A stretch of 64,000 nt of DNA from Blautia faecis. GTDB lineage: Bacteria > Bacillota > Clostridia > Lachnospirales > Lachnospiraceae. The notes beneath the pieces were generated by a model. That model saw only the letters and a list, made by a program, of their open reading frames with translations. It did not search any database and was not told the origin of the DNA. The stretch covers positions 78,457 to 142,456 of the forward strand of contig NZ_JAJCIA010000007.1 in the NCBI RefSeq assembly GCF_020554845.1. The letters run 5' to 3'. Below are positions 8,759-16,419 of this stretch, in pieces. Made by a program: the position numbers and the translations under genes. The stretch's first letter is position 1. Each line of letters begins with the position of its first letter.

Positions 8759-8786
8759 ATTATAACGCGACTGCCTGATAAAGTTC
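8759..8786 (-). promoter_or_regulatory. Candidate promoter of the sigma/anti-sigma operon
   Basis: On the minus strand GAAC (8786-8783) is followed after 15 bases by CGTTATAAT. The GAAC...CGT pattern resembles ECF-recognised promoters, while TATAAT at 8764-8759 would also serve sigma-A. Auto-regulation is inferred. The implied 5' leader is only about 25 nt. Confidence 0.4.
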
Positions 8787-8920
8787 TTCAAAAATAAATA
8801 AAAATTTTGTAATTATTCAGCTGGTACTATTTTGCAAGGTGTTTTTACTATGAAAGTCCCGGATGGAAACCATGAATGAGCCATGCTTACATGAGAGAAT
8901 TCATAGATGTCGGATGGGTT

Positions 8921-8998
8921 AGAGCGTGTTTGAAAAGGCTTTATGCAAGGTGTGCGTCACACTTTGTGGGAGATTGCGGCATATTTTGAACACGTCCT
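8921..8998 (-). repeat. Palindromic element copy A, internally deleted, reverse orientation
   Basis: Begins with the terminal repeat AGAGCGTGTTTGAAAA. It then matches the inverted right arm of the 10368-10530 copy (TGCAAGGTGTGCGTCACACT versus TGCAAGATGTTCGTCACAAT, then TTGTGGGAGATT). It jumps to a piece like GCGGTATATTTTG and ends near GAACACGTCCTG. The central hairpin is missing. It lies between the divergent sigma and alaX promoters; the rest of this 390-bp gap holds only those promoters. Confidence 0.65.
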
Positions 8999-9029
8999 GA
9001 AATGACTAAATACAAAGAAAAAATAAAAA

Positions 9030-9058
9030 TTGCGGGAAGAGCATAAATAGACTATAAT
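9030..9058 (+). promoter_or_regulatory. Sigma-A promoter of the alaX gene
   Basis: TTGCGG at 9030-9035 and consensus TATAAT at 9053-9058 with a 17-base spacer. Confidence 0.7.
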
Positions 9059-9118
9059 CAGTTTCGTGAATAAAAGATAGAAATAAATCCTGCTGTTTAT
9101 ATGAAAGAAGGAGCATTT

Positions 9119-10273
9119 ATGTACGAGACAAAAAAGTTATATTATGAAGATGTATATAAAAAAGAATTTACCGCTAAGGTGTTGGAGTGTCGTGAGAGCA
9201 AGAAAGGCTATGAAATAATTTTAAACCAGACAGCTTTTTATCCTGAAGGAGGCGGACAGCCCAGTGATACCGGTATATTAGGCGGAATAAATGTTAAGGA
9301 AGTTCATGAGAAGGATGGAGAGTTAATTCATTATACAGATGGGCCTTTGGAAGTCGGTATGGATGTAATAGGAAAAATTAACTGGGGCAGAAGATTTGAT
9401 CTTATGCAGCAGCATTCCGGAGAGCATATTGTAAGTGGGCTGGTACATGAAGCATTTGGATATGACAATGTGGGATTCCACATGGGAAGCGATGTGATCA
9501 CCATCGATTTCAGCGGAATGCTGGATGAAGAACAAATGGCCGAAATCGAAGCGAAAGCGAATCAGATTATCTGGGAAAATCAGGAAGTTGAGATTTTTTA
9601 TCCTACAGAGCAGGAACTTAAAAATCTGGATTACAGAAGTAAGAAAGAGCTTTCCGGATGGGTTCGTATTGTGCGCTTCCCAGGAGCAGATACCTGCGCG
9701 TGCTGTGGAACTCATGTGACGCGTACTGGAGAAATTGGAATGTTGAAGTTGCTTTCTGTGGTGAAATTCCGTGAGGGGGTTCGTATGGAAATGCTGTCAG
9801 GTAAGCGAGTGCTTGATTATCTGAACATGGTAAATGAACAGAATCGTCAGATTTCCGTGAAGTTGTCTGCGAAAATGGACAAAACAGCGTCAGCGGTAGC
9901 AAGGCTTCAGGATGAAAATTTTGCTCTGAAGGGAAGAGTACATGCGTTAGAAGAAGAATTTATCGTTGGCGAAGCTGCTAAATGGAAAGAAAAAGAGAAT
10001 GTGGTTTTATTCCAGGAAGGAATGGAAGCAGGAAGCGTTCAGAAGCTTACAGATGCAATTTTACAGGTTTGTAAGGGGCGTTGTGCAGTATTCTCCAGGA
10101 ATGCAGATGGAAGCTATAAGTATGCTATGGGAGAAAAAGACGGAGACTTACGTCAGTTTACAAAAGAGATGAATGCAGTATTGAATGGCAGGGGAGGCGG
10201 TAAGCCTTTCTTTGTACAGGGGTCTGTGCAGGCTTCCGAGAAAGAAATTCGAGCCTTTTTCGAAAATAAATAG
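9119..10273 (+). CDS. Alanyl-tRNA editing protein, AlaX-L type with DHHA1 domain
   Basis: 384 aa from ATG 9119, chosen because GAAGGAG lies five bases upstream; ATG 9101 in the same frame lacks this. The N-terminal half is the AlaRS second additional domain with the zinc ligands HSGEH and CACCGTH, plus the QTAFYPEGGGQPSDTG entry motif. A helical linker leads to a C-terminal DHHA1 domain ending in the glycine-rich GRGGGKPFFVQGS. It deacylates Ser-tRNA(Ala) or Gly-tRNA(Ala) in trans and so prevents mistranslation at alanine codons. Confidence 0.92.
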   Translation: MYETKKLYYEDVYKKEFTAKVLECRESKKGYEIILNQTAFYPEGGGQPSDTGILGGINVKEVHEKDGELIHYTDGPLEVGMDVIGKINWGRRFDLMQQHSGEHIVSGLVHEAFGYDNVGFHMGSDVITIDFSGMLDEEQMAEIEAKANQIIWENQEVEIFYPTEQELKNLDYRSKKELSGWVRIVRFPGADTCACCGTHVTRTGEIGMLKLLSVVKFREGVRMEMLSGKRVLDYLNMVNEQNRQISVKLSAKMDKTASAVARLQDENFALKGRVHALEEEFIVGEAAKWKEKENVVLFQEGMEAGSVQKLTDAILQVCKGRCAVFSRNADGSYKYAMGEKDGDLRQFTKEMNAVLNGRGGGKPFFVQGSVQASEKEIRAFFENK

Positions 10274-10367
10274 CAGTTGTTCAGTTCCTTCGCAAAAGCA
10301 CCTTGCGGAATAGCACCCGCTGAATAGTTGCAATAAAGAATAAAAGAGGATTGAAAAAATCCGTATT

Positions 10368-10530
10368 AGAGCGTGTTTGAAAAAGCATTCCCACAATCTG
10401 TACGCCCCACTTTGCGGTATATTTTGCTCGAATTCGGTTGTCGTAGCTCGCTACGACGCCCTCCTCCGGACAAAATCTCCCACAAATTGTGACGAACATC
10501 TTGCAGAAGTCCTTTTTTCAAACACGCTCT
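10368..10530 (+). repeat. Palindromic element copy B, full length, 163 bp
   Basis: Bounded by perfect 17-bp inverted repeats AGAGCGTGTTTGAAAAA (10368-10384) and its complement (ending 10530). A hairpin GTCGTAG-ctcg-CTACGAC (10440-10457) sits at the exact centre. It is about 85% identical by eye to the copy at 32562-32722. It occupies most of the gap between alaX and the amidohydrolase gene and ends about 40 bases before the latter. No coding capacity is apparent. The remaining 90 bp of the gap show nothing clear. Confidence 0.85.
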
Positions 10531-10571
10531 GCGGAAGAAAGGAAAAGCTGAATTATTTTTCAAGATAATCA

Positions 10572-11462
10572 GTGTTATATGAAGAAATGTTTGGAGAGTG
10601 TCATGCGCACCTGATCATGGATGGACTGAATTATAAAGATGCAATTTCTATTCATAAGGATCATGTAAACGATGAAGTGATACGGAAACATTTGAAAGCT
10701 TATGAAGAGCTGGGGATTGTATTTGTAAGAGATGGTGGAGATGCATTAGGAGTATCGGAAAGAGCCAGGAAACTGGCACCAGAATATGGAATTGATTATC
10801 GTACTCCTGTTTTTGCCATCCATAAAAATGGACACTATGGCTCTATCGTGGGAAAAGGTTTTGACACTATGAAAGAATACCATGTCCTTTTGAAAGAAGC
10901 GAAAAACAAAGGGGCAGATTTTATTAAAATTATGACCACAGGACTTCTGGATTTTAATAACCATGGACAGATTACTGGAACGCCTTTAGACAGGAAGGAA
11001 GTCTGCGAGATGGTACATATTGCCCATGAAGAAGGGTTGGCGGTGATGAGCCATACCAATGGAATTTATGGCGTACAGGCAGCTGTGGAAGCTGGTGTGG
11101 ATTCAGTAGAACATGGAAATTATATTGATCCGGAAACAATCATAGAATTAGCTGACAGTGATAGTGTATGGGTTCCTACTCTTGTGACAATTCGAAATCT
11201 TCGTGGATGTGGAAGATATAAGGAATCAGTGCTTGATCCTATTATAGAACTGGCCGCAAAGAACCTTCGTCTGGCATACAAGTACCGAGCAAAGGTGGCT
11301 CTTGGAAGTGATGCAGGAGCTTATATGGTCTTACATGGGAAGGGCTTAATGGATGAATACCAGGCATTTATGGACATTCTGGGAGAATCCGGGGATGTGA
11401 GAGCCTGGCTGGCAGATGGAGAGAAAAGGATTCAGGACACCTTCAGGCGTCCTGAATCTTGA
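10572..11462 (+). CDS. Metal-dependent amidohydrolase
   Basis: 296 aa. Amidohydrolase-superfamily metal ligands are visible in order: HAH near the N terminus, the bridging lysine in ADFIKIMTTG, H in VMSHTNG, H in SVEHGNYI, and D in ALGSDAGA. The family includes imidazolonepropionase-like and prolidase-like hydrolases; the substrate cannot be told. GTG 10572 is the first codon after an in-frame TAA; ATG 10587, directly before FGECHAH, is equally possible and both have weak ribosome sites. The last 20 bases overlap the convergent lipoprotein gene and run through a hairpin. Confidence 0.8.
   Translation: MLYEEMFGECHAHLIMDGLNYKDAISIHKDHVNDEVIRKHLKAYEELGIVFVRDGGDALGVSERARKLAPEYGIDYRTPVFAIHKNGHYGSIVGKGFDTMKEYHVLLKEAKNKGADFIKIMTTGLLDFNNHGQITGTPLDRKEVCEMVHIAHEEGLAVMSHTNGIYGVQAAVEAGVDSVEHGNYIDPETIIELADSDSVWVPTLVTIRNLRGCGRYKESVLDPIIELAAKNLRLAYKYRAKVALGSDAGAYMVLHGKGLMDEYQAFMDILGESGDVRAWLADGEKRIQDTFRRPES
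11430..11457 (-). terminator. Palindrome shared by the 3' ends of two convergent genes
   Basis: ATTCAGGAC (11430-11438) pairs with GTCCTGAAT (11449-11457) around a 10-base loop. It encodes the last residues of both the amidohydrolase and the lipoprotein. The minus-strand tail CCTTTTCTC is only moderately T-rich, so terminator function is probable but not certain. Confidence 0.45.
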
Positions 11463-12600
11463 TAGATGTATAAATGTTGGAATTTTTGGATTTTGTAGGA
11501 TCAAAGGTAATGCAGATACCTGCGCCGGATTCCATATTACTGGTGGAGGTATCCTTTGCCCCTTCTGTAAAGCAGGTTATGGTTGCGCCATCGCCAGTTT
11601 GAAGTGTGACGGTATTTGCTGTATGGCCTATAATTGTACCGCTGACTGAGCTGGTAATTTCACGGCTTCCAAGAGAATCCGGATCATCACCGGTGACTGC
11701 TGTAACAGTAACACCATCCAGTGAATTTCCCTGAAATTGTCCAGTGCAAGTTATGGTTACATAGGAGCCTGGTGCTGTTCCACCTTTAAAGTAAGAAGGA
11801 ATCTGAGACAAGTCTACATTTATTGTGCTGTCAGAGCCAGAGGGAAGAACTGTGAGTGTATTCAGGGAAATATTCTGAATTTCTGCATGAATCTGCTGTT
11901 CTTTTGCTGAGGCATCGGCAGAAACCTGTGCAGGATCTGGTGTTGGTGTTGGATCTGGAAGTGTAAGCGGATCAATATCTGAAATGCTTAGTACTTTCAG
12001 ATGACTGGCATTAAGAGAAGAACTTTGGGTATTCTGACTGGAAGCAAACTTGCCTTTAAAATGAATGTATACCCATACACCGGTGCGGATGCCATTCTGA
12101 TAATATTGTTCAGTTCCAGTGATTGGATAGGTGGCTGTTTTGCCTTTTTTATTTTTTATGGTAATGGTATTTGGAGTCAGACTCTGTACTTCCCCATAGG
12201 CCTTTCGTACTTCCAGCTGATTCTTTTTGTGAAAGTCGTCTACTACTTTCAATGCTTTTACAGTGCTGGTATCCTTGTTAGAGAGCTGCCCCTCATAAAT
12301 GACACTGATTTCATCTCCAGTGATCATGCCATCTTCGCATTCCAAAGTTGCTTCAGAAAGATCAAAAACGTAAGTTTGTTCCTGGCTTTCCATAGTCAGG
12401 GTGGCACCGGTGAAATCCTTAAGGGTTCCTTTGATTTCATCCATATAAACACGCTGTTTGGGTGTTTCTGAAGTGTTCTGTAAGGTGGTTTCACTCTGAT
12501 CAGAAATAGAAGTATAGCTGGTGATCATATCACCGGCAGTACATCCTGACAGAGAGAACAGTACCAAAGAGCCAAGTAATAGTTTTGTGAAATTTTTCAT
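11443..12600 (-). CDS. Lipoprotein with repeated beta-domains
   Basis: 385 aa from ATG 12600. A lipobox signal MKNFTKLLLGSLVLFSLSGC predicts lipid-anchoring at Cys20 on the outer face of the membrane. The mature part has about four copies of an 80-90 residue unit of the form G-x-V-x-x-(I/L)-x-x-N-(T)-(I/L)-T-(I/V), each ending in a V-x-(I/V)-x-(F/Y)-x-G strand: around residues 50-125, 135-210, 245-315 and 320-385. A Pro/Thr linker (LPDPTPTPDP) divides the second and third. This resembles DUF5666-like barrels. Function unknown. ATGA overlap with the upstream small gene. Confidence 0.75.
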   Translation of the reverse strand: MKNFTKLLLGSLVLFSLSGCTAGDMITSYTSISDQSETTLQNTSETPKQRVYMDEIKGTLKDFTGATLTMESQEQTYVFDLSEATLECEDGMITGDEISVIYEGQLSNKDTSTVKALKVVDDFHKKNQLEVRKAYGEVQSLTPNTITIKNKKGKTATYPITGTEQYYQNGIRTGVWVYIHFKGKFASSQNTQSSSLNASHLKVLSISDIDPLTLPDPTPTPDPAQVSADASAKEQQIHAEIQNISLNTLTVLPSGSDSTINVDLSQIPSYFKGGTAPGSYVTITCTGQFQGNSLDGVTVTAVTGDDPDSLGSREITSSVSGTIIGHTANTVTLQTGDGATITCFTEGAKDTSTSNMESGAGICITFDPTKSKNSNIYTSIKIQDA

Positions 12601-12821
12601 TGTTGCTTTGTATCCTCCGAATCCGGAAATGGTACAGGAAGAAAATCGAAAACCTCTCGGCAGGCATTCCATTCCTCCGAGTTATCCGGCATACGATAGC
12701 CAAGTCCTGTACATTCTGTAGTAGCATTTGTATTCATGTAATTATTATAAAAAACATTGTAAGGATTCTGTAGTGGCGGCTGTTTTTGGCAAGATGATTT
12801 GTTTGTGGATTTTATACTCAT
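12597..12821 (-). CDS. Small hypothetical protein coupled to the lipoprotein gene
   Basis: 74 aa, not recognised. ATG 12821 is preferred because AAGGAG lies eight bases upstream; an in-frame TTG at 12842 lacks a site. The first 40 residues are polar and low in complexity; the second half (TGLGYRMPDNSEEWNACREV then FDFLPVPFP) looks like a compact conserved motif. Its TGA overlaps the lipoprotein ATG. No membrane segment or signal peptide is visible. Confidence 0.55.
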   Translation of the reverse strand: MSIKSTNKSSCQKQPPLQNPYNVFYNNYMNTNATTECTGLGYRMPDNSEEWNACREVFDFLPVPFPDSEDTKQQ

Positions 12822-12965
12822 AGAAACACTCCTTTTTGTCAAATATTTTTCCTATATAAGGGAAGATATTCTTAGAATATGCGAAAAAGAGGAGAGTATG
12901 CACAAACATTTGTCAGTGAACAGTAACGATTAATTTATTTATGTGAATATTATAACAAATACATA

Positions 12966-12993
12966 TTGAAATTTCTATATTTTGTGCTATAAT
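12966..12993 (+). promoter_or_regulatory. Promoter of the folT riboswitch transcript
   Basis: TTGAAA at 12966-12971 and consensus TATAAT at 12988-12993, spacer 16, about 20 bp before the riboswitch. Upstream, 12916-12932 carries the short repeat GTGAACAGTAACGATTA that recurs at 33228. Confidence 0.7.
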
Positions 12994-13013
12994 CATTTTA
13001 AATAAATAATAGC

Positions 13014-13115
13014 GAAGTAGGAATTTATGCGTCAAGTGTTCATTGGCTGGGGAGTCGCCGTGAAACGAAAAGCAGCAGGACTGTTTACGATATATTTTCC
13101 GCACCCGTTGCTACA
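13014..13115 (+). promoter_or_regulatory. Tetrahydrofolate (THF) riboswitch
   Basis: Closing stem GTAG (13017-13020) with CTAC (13111-13114). Conserved blocks follow the THF class in order: TGCGTCAAGTG, a stem-loop with GGGGAGTC, ACGAAAAGC, and near the 3' side CCGCACCCGTTGC. The RNA binds tetrahydrofolates and represses folate uptake genes. The next gene is folT, a classical target. A further hairpin TGTGAGA-aca-TCTCATA follows at 13116-13132 without a T-tract, so control of translation initiation at GGAGGT (13184-13189) is more likely than termination. Confidence 0.8.
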
Positions 13116-13198
13116 TGTGAGAACATCTCATAATGTGGAGGGATTATTATTTATGGTAACTACTCTGTTATTTTAATCATTATGGAGGTGTTTTTTTT

Positions 13199-13759
13199 AT
13201 GCGTAAAAACAAACAGACATGGAGTGTTAAGACTCTTGTATTCCTTGCACTGCTGGTAGCAATCCAGCTTGTGCTGTCACGCGTTCTGGTAATTGATCTT
13301 GGTGTATATCGAATTACATTGGGAACTGTCGCCACTGTATTGGCAGGTCTTTGGATGGGACCTGTAGCTGGTGGTGTAGAAGGTGCTGTTGCCGATATCA
13401 TTGGATGTTTTATGAAAGGCTATGGAGTTAATCCACTGATTACTTTATCAGCAGTTGCCTGGGGTGTGATCCCCGGACTGGCTGGAAAACTAATGGCTGA
13501 AAAGAACAGAAAAGTAAAGACTGTTGTTATGTGTGTCGCAATTGCAGTCTCTGGCGTAGTGGGAACACTTGGACTGACCACTGCAGGATTGGTAATGATC
13601 GGAGCAAACTTCTATGCAATTATGCCAGGACGTCTTGTACAGTTTGCAATCATGACTCCAATCTACTGCGTACTTACCAGTCTTCTTTATTTCAGCCCGC
13701 TTACAGGCATGGTTGTAGGAAACATAAGACCTGCTAAGCTGGAGAAGAAGACCGTATAA
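13199..13759 (+). CDS. folT: Folate-specific ECF transporter S component
   Basis: 186 aa with about six membrane segments. The N terminus (VKTLVFLALLVAIQLVLSRVL), GVYRITLGTVATVLAGLWMGP and the GGVEGAVADIIGCFM segment are characteristic of FolT. It captures folates outside the cell and works with the shared EcfA/A'/T energising module, which is not in this window. The THF riboswitch immediately upstream independently supports folate as substrate. ATG 13199 follows GGAGGT by nine bases. Confidence 0.9.
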   Translation: MRKNKQTWSVKTLVFLALLVAIQLVLSRVLVIDLGVYRITLGTVATVLAGLWMGPVAGGVEGAVADIIGCFMKGYGVNPLITLSAVAWGVIPGLAGKLMAEKNRKVKTVVMCVAIAVSGVVGTLGLTTAGLVMIGANFYAIMPGRLVQFAIMTPIYCVLTSLLYFSPLTGMVVGNIRPAKLEKKTV

Positions 13760-13851
13760 ATGGCAGCAGTCCAGGAGCTGAATTATATACAAAACCCCAA
13801 ATTAAATAATATGGCATAAGATGGATTATGAAGCAATGTACTTACTGGAAA

Positions 13852-13949
13852 GTTGATTGTTTGAGAAATCAACTTGTTGAATAAGTCAAAAAATACGATT
13901 CCCAAATAAAAGGCTGTGATCAGGATAAACACTGATCGCAGCCTTTTTT
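13852..13949 (+). terminator. Terminator of folT, preceded by a second hairpin
   Basis: GGCTGTGATCAG pairs with CTGATCGCAGCC (one G-U) at about 13911-13943, followed by six T. A separate GTTGATT/AATCAAC hairpin stands at about 13852-13873. Confidence 0.9.
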
Positions 13950-13969
13950 AAACATGCTCTGAAAAGTTT

Positions 13970-14725
13970 TCAGTTTGTATGTGTCTGAACCCGGAACCAA
14001 TAGGTGTAGAGATAATGAAGTCCAAGTGATTCATAAAGATTACGTGCTGGAGTGTTTCCCTCTACTACCTGAAGATAGGCCTTAGTTGCGCCTTTCTTTT
14101 TTCCTTCTTTTAGAAGTGCAGTACAAATCTGACGAGCATAACCCTTGTGTCTGAAATCTTCGCGAACATGGATAGCGTACAATCCAATATAATTTCGATC
14201 CAGAATGCCAAGCCCGGTTGCAATAATTTTTCCGTTACTCCAGATGGAGGCGCATACGGTGTCTTTTACGATGGCATGATACATGGATGGAACTACAGCA
14301 CGGTGAACAGGATTAATGGTGCCTTTCAGATCAAAAAGACTTTCAATCCAAATATCTGGAATATCGTCAGTAAGAGTTACCTGATCGCAAGGCGCAGAAA
14401 GATCTGCTCCATCCAGTGAGGCTGCCATAACATTTGTTGTATGCTGGATTTCGTAGTTGCGGTTTTCCAGAAGATAATCAAAATCCGGAGAAACCAGAGG
14501 ACTGATCTTAAAAATTGCAGGGCTGCCCAGTCGGGCATACTCTGCTTCGCAGAAAGAAACCTTTTCCCTCCAGGAAAGGGTAGAAGTTCCGAACTGCTCC
14601 ACACTGTTTGTTCTATGTGTATAAAAATAGGAAAAACGGAGAATCCATCCATCATAAAGCTCCATTTTATGGGAGGGCCATGCATTTAGTGACATATCTT
14701 CAATTTCTTTAATGATTTTATCCAT
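13970..14725 (-). CDS. GNAT-family N-acetyltransferase
   Basis: 251 aa from ATG 14725 (AAGAAGG upstream). The C-terminal half is the GNAT fold: strand YIGLYAIHVREDFRHKGYAR holds the acetyl-CoA pyrophosphate loop (R/Q-x-x-G-x-A variant: RHKGYA), and VVEGNTPARNLYESLGL is motif B. The N-terminal half (SLNAWPSHKMELYDGWILRF ... NSVEQFG) is a conserved extra domain found in a subgroup of GNAT proteins. The substrate is unknown. Stand-alone gene convergent with folT. Confidence 0.85.
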   Translation of the reverse strand: MDKIIKEIEDMSLNAWPSHKMELYDGWILRFSYFYTHRTNSVEQFGTSTLSWREKVSFCEAEYARLGSPAIFKISPLVSPDFDYLLENRNYEIQHTTNVMAASLDGADLSAPCDQVTLTDDIPDIWIESLFDLKGTINPVHRAVVPSMYHAIVKDTVCASIWSNGKIIATGLGILDRNYIGLYAIHVREDFRHKGYARQICTALLKEGKKKGATKAYLQVVEGNTPARNLYESLGLHYLYTYWFRVQTHTN

Positions 14726-14821
14726 AAAAAAACCTTCTTTTATAAGTTTAGGGTCATTATACATAATTGTATCCAGCAATGCAACTGAAAATAGTCTGTT
14801 ATAAGACAGATTGCTTTTTAC

Positions 14822-14855
14822 ACATCTTGCAGAAAGCCTTTTTCAAACACGCTCT
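14822..14855 (+). repeat. Palindromic element copy C, right-end fragment
   Basis: ACATCTTGCAGAAAG then CCTTTTTCAAACACGCTCT matches the last 33 bases of the 32562-32722 copy almost perfectly. The left part is absent. It directly abuts copy D. Confidence 0.75.
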
Positions 14856-15017
14856 AGTACATCGTTTCGTAAATAACTATACCAATCGCGTAGGATGTGA
14901 ATTCGAGTGTGCAGGTATAAAAACGCAGGCGTAGCGGGCTACGCCGAGGCTTTTATACCTGTGCAATCGGATTCACAGACAAGTGAGTGGTATAGTTATT
15001 TCGAAAACGATGTACTA
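14855..15017 (+). repeat. Palindromic element D, 163 bp, second subfamily
   Basis: 30-bp terminal inverted repeats (14855-14884 and 14988-15017) differ at only two or three positions; each outer end is TAGTACATCG. Inner arms are also complementary (GTGAATTCGA / TCGGATTCAC; GCAGGTATAAAA / TTTTATACCTG). The centre is GGCGTAG-cggg-CTACGCC at 14928-14945. Length and central stem match copies B and F, but the termini differ. The right end supplies the TAG stop of the SGNH hydrolase gene. TA at both ends could be a target duplication. Confidence 0.85.
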
Positions 15018-15635
15018 GTACGGTGAATAGCCGCAAATTAATTTATACAATCTGTCTGCCAGAAATTTTTGTCCCTGCTCAGTAAGGTGAATCCCATCTG
15101 TAGTAATTTCTGAATATCCATAACGACGCGCCTTTTCATTCAATTCCTCATGCAATGTAAGATAAGAAATTTGAAACTGTTCTGATAGCTGGTGGATCAT
15201 TTGTGATATTTTCTGGCGAAAAGGAAGCCAGGTTCTATAACAGGCAGGCCAGGGAAAAAGAAAAGGCTCCATTAAAATAATGCGCGAGTTCGATTTTGCT
15301 AATATTGTTATAAGATCTGCATAGCATTTGTAAAAAGAAAAAAGCATATTCCTCTGCTGAAACGGTGTTCTGTCCGTATTCATTATTAATCCAATATCAT
15401 TAATTCCGATTAAAATTGTTATAATATCACTTGTAAAATCAGAATCACCCTGAATTCTCTGCAGAAGTCTGTTTATAGTAAAGCCGTCAGTGCCATAATT
15501 GCGTACCTGATAGTCTGAGCCGTCCCTTTTAAGACAGTCTGACAGCATTTTTACATAGCCATTGCCAAGGAAATCTCTGGAAAAGCAGTGTTCACAATCG
15601 GTGATGCTGTCACCAAGACATGTTAATATTGTCAT
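15015..15635 (-). CDS. SGNH/GDSL hydrolase
   Basis: 206 aa from ATG 15635, which has GGAGG upstream. Block I GDSITD gives the catalytic serine near residue 8; block III is GINDIG; block V is DGIHLTEQG with Asp and His. Such enzymes deacylate lipids, glycans or thioesters; no signal peptide, so it is cytoplasmic and its substrate is unknown. The stop codon lies in the terminal base pairs of palindromic element D, meaning the element may have trimmed or replaced the original C terminus. Confidence 0.85.
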   Translation of the reverse strand: MTILTCLGDSITDCEHCFSRDFLGNGYVKMLSDCLKRDGSDYQVRNYGTDGFTINRLLQRIQGDSDFTSDIITILIGINDIGLIMNTDRTPFQQRNMLFSFYKCYADLITILAKSNSRIILMEPFLFPWPACYRTWLPFRQKISQMIHQLSEQFQISYLTLHEELNEKARRYGYSEITTDGIHLTEQGQKFLADRLYKLICGYSPY

Positions 15636-15713
15636 AATTTTACCTCCGTTAATATTATACTGCAAGAACAAAAAGGTTTATAGTTTTTTTAGAAAAATTT
15701 GTAAAAAAAAGAC

Positions 15714-15742
15714 TGGACAAATGGAGATAGAGCACCTATAAT
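15714..15742 (+). promoter_or_regulatory. Promoter of the Tad pilus operon
   Basis: TGGACA at 15714-15719 and consensus TATAAT at 15737-15742, spacer 17. The 170-nt leader contains hairpins CCAGA/TCTGG and TCGA...TCGA and a fragment like the palindromic-element end (AAGCCTTTCTCAAACAGGCT, about 15828-15847). Confidence 0.75.
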
Positions 15743-15909
15743 AAGACTCACCAGAAGTCATCTGGTATCGAAGGTCATCTTTTCAGATCGACTATTCCCT
15801 ATTCTACGAAAGATAAAATACAGGAAGCCTTTCTCAAACAGGCTCTAAAATACTTCAAGATAGCCTCCTGTTATTAGTAAACCTATGTAAAAGAAGGGAT
15901 GGTACGTCT

Positions 15910-16419
15910 ATGCTTTTTTACAGAATATTTCCTGCTATAGCGGCAGGCTGCGCCGCTCTGATGGATATTCAGAGAGCGAAGGTAGACAATGGCTGGCTGC
16001 TTTTTTGTGTATTGGTCAGTTTGTTTACGCGAATATGGAAAATAGATGTTAGCAGTCTCGGATCTTGGATATGCGGTCTGCTGGTACCGATACTGATTCT
16101 GGGGATTTTATTCATATTCAGAATGCTGGGAGCCGGAGACATCAAGCTCTTGAGTGTTATTGGAAGCATGATCGGACCGACGAAAATTCTCAATTGCATT
16201 TCCTATTCCTTTCTGATTGGAGCTGTCATATCAGCTGCTCTTATGATTTCAAGCGGCATTGTCTGCCAGCGAATTCTTTACTTATTACATTACATCAGTG
16301 TTTATTTCAAAACAGGAAAAAGAGAACCCTATTACAAAAGCGGTATGCCGTTGGAAAACTTTCATTTCACAGTTCCTATATTTTTAAGTGCATTGCTTTA
16401 TGCGGGAGGTGTCTATTGA
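15910..16419 (+). CDS. tadV: Prepilin peptidase, TadV/CpaA type (first copy)
   Basis: 169 aa, mostly membrane. The two catalytic aspartates of A24 peptidases are visible: D in LMDIQRAKVDN and the GxGD motif in MLGAGDIKLL. It cuts the leader of Flp-type prepilins at the inner face of the membrane. First gene of the Tad operon; its TGA overlaps the TTG start of tadZ. A second A24 peptidase is encoded at 23098-23508. Confidence 0.87.
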   Translation: MLFYRIFPAIAAGCAALMDIQRAKVDNGWLLFCVLVSLFTRIWKIDVSSLGSWICGLLVPILILGILFIFRMLGAGDIKLLSVIGSMIGPTKILNCISYSFLIGAVISAALMISSGIVCQRILYLLHYISVYFKTGKREPYYKSGMPLENFHFTVPIFLSALLYAGGVY

